DNA of 8,028 nucleotides from Flavobacteriaceae bacterium (lineage in GTDB: Bacteria > Bacteroidota > Bacteroidia > Flavobacteriales > Flavobacteriaceae), in contig NZDM01000017.1 of the NCBI GenBank assembly GCA_002690085.1, positions 7,096 through 15,123 on the forward strand, given 5' to 3'. Shown here in pieces: positions 5,787-8,028 of this stretch. Both the position numbers and the translations under genes were made by a program. Under the pieces are notes generated by a model, which was given only the letters and a program-made list of their open reading frames with translations, did not search any database and had not been told where the DNA came from. How positions within the stretch are numbered: position 1 is the stretch's first letter; each line of letters starts with the position of its first letter.

Positions 5787-7472
5787 ACCCTTTGGGACGG
5801 CACTTATAAGTTTTTTTGTGTAAGGTTTTTTAGGTTTTGTGTACACGGCATCTGCTTCTCCTTTTTCCACAATTTTTCCTTTGTCCATCACCATAAGTTG
5901 GTCTGACATGTATTTCACAACCGCCAAATCGTGTGAAATAAATATATAGGTAAATCCAAAATCTTTTTTCAGTCCGTTGAGAAGGTTTAACACTTGAGCT
6001 TGAACTGAAATGTCAAGTGCAGAAACAGATTCATCACATAAAATGAGTTTTGGTTCCACAGCAATGGTTCTTGCAATCCCAATACGTTGCCTTTGACCTC
6101 CAGAAAATTCATGAGGATAACGTTCAAAAGCCGAACGGTCCAGGCCAACTTTATCTAAGAGTTCTAGTGTTTTTGATTTACGAGCGGCATAATTTTTATG
6201 CAATTTATGGACTTTCATAGGCTCCATAATAGCCTCTCCAACCGTCAGTCTTGGGTTTAATGAACTCAAGGGATCTTGGAATATAATTTGAACTTCTTTT
6301 CGCAGCCGCCTCAGGGCTTTTTTTGACAGTATCCCAAGGTCTTTCCCTTTGTATATAATGCTTCCTGAAGTTGCTTTATCCAGCTGTAAAATGGCGTTAC
6401 CTAAACTAGATTTTCCGCAGCCCGACTCACCCACTAGCCCTAAAGTCTCCCCTTCATAAAGTTTAAAACTAACCCCATCGACGGCCTTAAAAGCTGCTTT
6501 CTCTCCGAGGAAACCAATCCTTTTGTAATATACTTTTCCCAAGTTTGTAACCTCTAATATTGGGGGGGCGGAATAAAGGGCCTTGTGTTTTTTTTCTCTT
6601 TCTTTTTTGGTTATAATTGCCGCATTTTTCGAATCCAATAAAATGTCCTTAATGGTTGGGAGTTTTTGGAGCCTTTTCCCTATTTCAGGCCTTGCAGCAA
6701 TCAATGCTTTCGTGTAGTCATTTTTAGGCGTTTTAAAAATTGTTTCTGTCGCTCCTTTTTCTACAATTTTTCCTTGGTACATCACCAATGTCCTTTGTGC
6801 TATTTCCGAAACCAAGGCTAAATTGTGGCTGATAAAAATCACACTCATTTTGGTCTTTTTTTGCAGATGCTTCAATAAGGAAATGATTTCTTTTTGAACG
6901 GTTACATCTAAAGCGGTCGTGGGTTCGTCTGCAATGAGAACTTTTGGTTTACAAGCAATGGCTATTGCAATCATAACACGTTGTTGTTGGCCTCCTGAAA
7001 GTTCATGAGGGTATTTCTGCATGGCTTCAGCCGGAGATGGTATTTTAACACTATTGAATAAATTAAGGACTTCAGCCGGCGCGGCCTCTTTATTCACAAT
7101 ACCATGGTGTAATATGATTTCTTTTACCTGATCTCCACAGCGCATGGACGGGTTTAGAGCACTCATGGGCTCTTGAAAAATCATTGAGATTTCTCGACCT
7201 CTCAAATCCTGCATACTCGTCTCTGTAAGAGCATTTAAATCCCTGCCTTGGTAAGTAATCGTCCCAGAAACTTGTATTTTTTGACCCTTTGGCAACAACT
7301 GCATAAGGGTTAGGGCGGTGACAGATTTTCCCGACCCACTTTCTCCTACAATTCCTATTATTTCATTTTCAAGAACATCGAAAGCAATGTCGTGTACAAC
7401 GGATTTTAAACCACCATTGCTCTGAAATGCGATACGCAAATCTTTGACACTTAGAATGGTTTTATCTTCCAT
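5781..7472 (-). CDS. ABC transporter ATP-binding protein, fused DppD-DppF type (dipeptide/oligopeptide/nickel family)
   Basis: This single 563-residue protein holds two nucleotide-binding domains, as in YejF or GsiA, and would power an oligopeptide-type importer from the cytoplasmic side. Domain 1 has Walker A GESGSGKS (43-50), Q-loop Q100, signature LSGGQQQR (158-165), Walker B VLIADE (178-183), D-loop ALD (187-189) and switch H216. Domain 2 has GESGCGKS (348-355), Q399, FSGGQRQR (456-463), LILCDE (476-481), ALD (485-487) and H514. Both sites look catalytically intact. The Lys-rich linker (about 265-300) and the C-termini of the two domains carry the PYTK/DYTK features of the oligopeptide ATPase extension. 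No permease or solute-binding protein is in the window, so the partner is elsewhere and the substrate unknown. The start ATG is 3 bases after the exonuclease stop, implying cotranscription. The TAG stop (5783-5781) is embedded in the scoB end. Confidence 0.93.
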   Translation of the reverse strand: MEDKTILSVKDLRIAFQSNGGLKSVVHDIAFDVLENEIIGIVGESGSGKSVTALTLMQLLPKGQKIQVSGTITYQGRDLNALTETSMQDLRGREISMIFQEPMSALNPSMRCGDQVKEIILHHGIVNKEAAPAEVLNLFNSVKIPSPAEAMQKYPHELSGGQQQRVMIAIAIACKPKVLIADEPTTALDVTVQKEIISLLKHLQKKTKMSVIFISHNLALVSEIAQRTLVMYQGKIVEKGATETIFKTPKNDYTKALIAARPEIGKRLQKLPTIKDILLDSKNAAIITKKEREKKHKALYSAPPILEVTNLGKVYYKRIGFLGEKAAFKAVDGVSFKLYEGETLGLVGESGCGKSSLGNAILQLDKATSGSIIYKGKDLGILSKKALRRLRKEVQIIFQDPLSSLNPRLTVGEAIMEPMKVHKLHKNYAARKSKTLELLDKVGLDRSAFERYPHEFSGGQRQRIGIARTIAVEPKLILCDESVSALDISVQAQVLNLLNGLKKDFGFTYIFISHDLAVVKYMSDQLMVMDKGKIVEKGEADAVYTKPKKPYTKKLISAVPKGL

Positions 7473-7475
7473 GAT

Positions 7476-8028
7476 TTAAATATAATTAATTTCACTCGGG
7501 CTTAAAAGGGGCTCGTTTCTTAAGCGCAATAGAATTTGAGCCACCGCTAAGGTGTCTTTTTGGCAATAAGCAATGATGCGTTGGAGATCCTTTTCTTTGT
7601 AAAATACCCGATAAATTTCACTGCCATCAATGTCATCTTTTGGTGAAGGAATTCCAAGGACATTGGTCATTAGTTTTAAAGAGGTATAGTGTTTGTAATC
7701 CCCAAACTTCCATAGTTCAAGGGTGTCTAGATGCGGAATTTCCCAAGGTTTTTTCCCAAATAAATTGAGTTTAGACGGTAATTCTATTTTGTGAATGAGC
7801 ATCCTTCTAGCGATAAACGGAAAGTCAAACTCCTTGCCATTGTGGGCGCAAAGCAAATGTCTCCGACCGTTAAAATGTTTATCAAGCAATTCTTTAAACC
7901 CCAACAGAAGCTCTTTTTCTTTGCCGGTGAATGTGGTAATGCGAAATTTTTTTGAATCGGTTTCCAAGATAAAATGGCCAACAGAAATACATATAATTTT
8001 TCCAAATTCTGCCCAAATACCAGCACGG
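7476..8028 (-). CDS. Predicted 3'-5' exonuclease of the PolB-exonuclease-like (DnaQ-fold) family, 5' end missing
   Basis: The frame is open to the right edge, giving at least 184 residues; the true start and the first exonuclease motif (DxE) lie outside. The visible part begins RAGIWAEFGKIICISVG, a conserved stretch after Exo I in this family. Exo II follows in CAHNGKEFDFPFIARR (N and D) and Exo III in AYCQKDTLAVAQI (Y and D), with KPWEIPHLDTLELWKFGD and SLKLMTNVLGIPSPKDDIDG between them. These fit a metal-dependent exonuclease resembling the proofreading domain of family B polymerases, as a stand-alone protein. A TTG at 7967-7965 could be mistaken for the start, but conserved coding sequence continues upstream of it. 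The gene ends 3 bases before the ABC ATPase gene; that neighbourhood gives no obvious functional clue. The substrate, DNA or RNA, is not known from sequence. Confidence 0.88.
   Translation of the reverse strand, partial: RAGIWAEFGKIICISVGHFILETDSKKFRITTFTGKEKELLLGFKELLDKHFNGRRHLLCAHNGKEFDFPFIARRMLIHKIELPSKLNLFGKKPWEIPHLDTLELWKFGDYKHYTSLKLMTNVLGIPSPKDDIDGSEIYRVFYKEKDLQRIIAYCQKDTLAVAQILLRLRNEPLLSPSEINYI

Noticed and set aside
5801..5817. ACTTATAAGT palindrome followed by seven T residues just after scoB, considered as an intrinsic terminator.
   Set aside because: The stem would be about 3 bp with no GC content to speak of, and the bases encode the conserved C-terminal Lys-rich end of the ABC ATPase on the other strand.
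1..8028. Search for a defence system, mobile element, CRISPR array, tRNA or phage remnant.
   Set aside because: Every long open frame belongs to a familiar housekeeping family, no target-site duplications, repeat arrays or transposase motifs were seen, and base composition looks even throughout.

Overview
The window is a stretch of chromosome from an AT-rich member of the Bacteroidota, most likely a gliding-type Flavobacteriaceae. The evidence is a GldH lipoprotein (a family tied to gliding motility and type IX secretion in that phylum), a Bacteroidota-type -7 promoter element (TAnnTTTG), weak or absent Shine-Dalgarno sequences, and RecA, TrhO, ScoA/ScoB and PolB-like exonuclease sequences that all read like flavobacterial versions. 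No mobile element, CRISPR array, tRNA or rRNA was seen, and nothing suggests recent transfer.

Layout from left to right. The left edge holds the first 33 codons of recA on the minus strand. A 199-base divergent gap (102-300) separates it from trhO, a tRNA U34 hydroxylase with a rhodanese domain. A 184-base gap (1375-1558) follows, with a notable composite inverted repeat, and then comes a tight plus-strand series: gldH, ponA (bifunctional class A penicillin-binding protein), scoA and scoB (3-oxoacid CoA-transferase subunits). Their gaps are 9, 23 and 11 bases, so they could form one transcript. scoB converges on a minus-strand gene for a fused two-domain oligopeptide-type ABC ATPase, and the two stop codons lie in a shared 6-base overlap. 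Three bases upstream of that ATPase gene on the minus strand ends a PolB-type 3'-5' exonuclease gene, which runs off the right edge.

Functionally these are mostly housekeeping genes: recombination (recA), wobble-base modification (trhO), cell envelope and motility (gldH, ponA), acyl-CoA/ketone-body metabolism (scoAB), uptake ATPase, and a nuclease. The gldH-ponA pair places a motility/secretion lipoprotein beside a peptidoglycan synthase, which fits shared envelope biogenesis. The link between ponA and scoAB looks like co-location rather than a pathway.

I found no convincing new biological system. The items most worth a second look are the structured leader upstream of gldH, the orphan ABC ATPase without permeases, the 3' overlap of scoB with the ATPase gene, and a start-site choice in trhO that an internal promoter resolves.
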